The notes beneath the pieces were generated by a model. The model searched no databases. It saw only the letters and a list, made by a program, of their open reading frames with translations, and was not told the DNA's origin. Positions 5,151 to 5,747 of a stretch of DNA of 5,747 nt are shown in pieces (position 1 is the first letter of the stretch; the number at the start of each line of letters is the position of its first letter). The DNA is taken from NCBI GenBank assembly GCA_013140395.1, contig JABFSY010000084.1:1-5747 (forward strand), given 5' to 3'. The stretch is from Cyclobacteriaceae bacterium (GTDB lineage: Bacteria > Bacteroidota > Bacteroidia > Cytophagales > Cyclobacteriaceae). Both the position numbers and the translations under genes were made by a program.

Positions 5151-5747
5151 ATGACGATCAACGCGCATTCACTTTTCGTTTCGGAAAGCGCATTTGGGCA
5201 AATTAGGTTACAAGAATCAGTAAAGATTGGAGGCATCCAACAATGGATTCAGATCAACGGGACAAGGGACAAAAATCCTATTCTTCTTTTTTTACACGGT
5301 GGCCCGGGTAATTCTGTCATGAGCTATGCACGCAAGTTCACAGCTGAATTGCAAAAGCACTTTGTGGTAGTGCAATGGGATCAGCGCGGAAGTGGAAAGA
5401 CCCTGCAACTAAATCCACCTAATCAGCCGTTGTCTTTGGCGGTGGTAGAGTCAGATGTTTTGGAGATGACCAATTACTTGCGTGCGCGCTTTTCAAGACA
5501 AAAAATTTACCTAATGGGCCACTCTTGGGGCGGTTTCTTGGCGCTGCAAGCTGCAGCCCATCATCCGGAATTGTTTGTGGCTTGCCTTGCTGTAAGCCCC
5601 ATGGTGAACCAACTTGAGAGTGAAAACTTTTCGCTGGCCTGGATGAAGGAGAAGGCTTTTCAGGATAAAAACCAAGTAGCTATAGACGAGCTGCAAAAGA
5701 TAAAAATCCCATTTCAAGATGGAGAGCAAATTTACTACCACCGAAAC
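5151..5747 (+). CDS. Alpha/beta-hydrolase fold protein, prolyl aminopeptidase-like (3' end outside window)
   Basis: This reading frame is open to the window edge, giving the first 199 residues of a longer protein; the cap domain and the catalytic Asp and His lie outside. Visible motifs are SVKIGGIQQWIQING (23-37), the oxyanion motif LLFLHGGPG (45-53), VVVQWDQRGSG (72-82) and the nucleophile elbow GHSWGG (123-128) with Ser125. HGGPG plus DQRGSG is the combination typical of prolyl iminopeptidases (S33) and related hydrolases, but substrate assignment needs the missing half. No signal peptide is seen. The ATG at 5151 is preceded by an A/T-rich leader and places the conserved domain about 20 residues in. 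The frame is also open to an ATG at 5022, but that extension is translated from the GC-rich hairpin spacer and reads as low-complexity, Pro/Arg-rich sequence, so it was not used. It lies 133 bp after the preceding esterase on the same strand. Confidence 0.85.
   Translation, partial: MTINAHSLFVSESAFGQIRLQESVKIGGIQQWIQINGTRDKNPILLFLHGGPGNSVMSYARKFTAELQKHFVVVQWDQRGSGKTLQLNPPNQPLSLAVVESDVLEMTNYLRARFSRQKIYLMGHSWGGFLALQAAAHHPELFVACLAVSPMVNQLESENFSLAWMKEKAFQDKNQVAIDELQKIKIPFQDGEQIYYHRN

Noticed and set aside
4241..5236. Minus-strand open frames at 4241-4597 and 4910-5236
   Set aside because: They lie mostly antisense to the well-supported esterase gene, show no recognisable domain and have unlikely compositions; they are shadows.
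5229..5245. GGAGG followed by ATG at 5243, resembling a Shine-Dalgarno and start
   Set aside because: The ATG is out of frame with the hydrolase and lies inside its coding sequence; Shine-Dalgarno sites are not generally used in this kind of genome.

Overview
The window looks like a chromosomal segment from a member of the Bacteroidota, most likely a Cytophagales-type bacterium. The DNA is AT-rich, gene starts are preceded by A/T-rich leaders rather than Shine-Dalgarno sequences, and exact copies of the Bacteroidota -7 promoter box (TAnnTTTG) lie in two intergenic regions. The protein families present also fit this phylum. The assignment is inferred from these features, not from a database match.

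Left part (1-2092): a secreted single-domain fasciclin (FAS1) protein on the minus strand is divergent from an ECF sigma factor and its RskA-type membrane anti-sigma factor on the plus strand. The sigma and anti-sigma genes overlap by four bases (GTGA). Gene content matches the mycobacterial SigK/RskA locus, whose regulon includes the FAS1 proteins MPT70 and MPT83. The simplest reading is a cell-surface signalling module in which the anti-sigma factor holds the sigma factor at the membrane, and the sigma factor, once released, transcribes the FAS1 gene. A housekeeping-type promoter is visible only on the sigma side of the 150 bp divergent region. The sigma gene may start at a rare ATT codon (759) rather than at the GTG at 783.

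Middle part (2202-4231): a small cytoplasmic peroxiredoxin-like/thioredoxin-fold protein with a CPFC motif (plus strand) converges on a minus-strand pair with only 14 bp between the stops. That pair is a predicted operon of a PF00756-type esterase followed 9 bp later by a HAD-superfamily hydrolase. The esterase carries a perfect 12-residue EF-hand-type calcium loop close to its expected catalytic acid.

Right part (4307-5747): a second PF00756-type alpha/beta hydrolase is divergent from the first. A GC-rich, hairpin-containing 133 bp intergenic segment follows, then a third alpha/beta hydrolase of the prolyl aminopeptidase-like class that runs off the right edge. The right half is therefore a cluster of three serine hydrolases plus a HAD enzyme. 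No common substrate can be read from the sequence.

No rRNA, tRNA, CRISPR array, insertion sequence or phage gene was found. The most interesting items are the FAS1/ECF/RskA module with its unusual sigma start, the EF-hand loop in the esterase, and the structured GC-rich spacer at 5018-5150.
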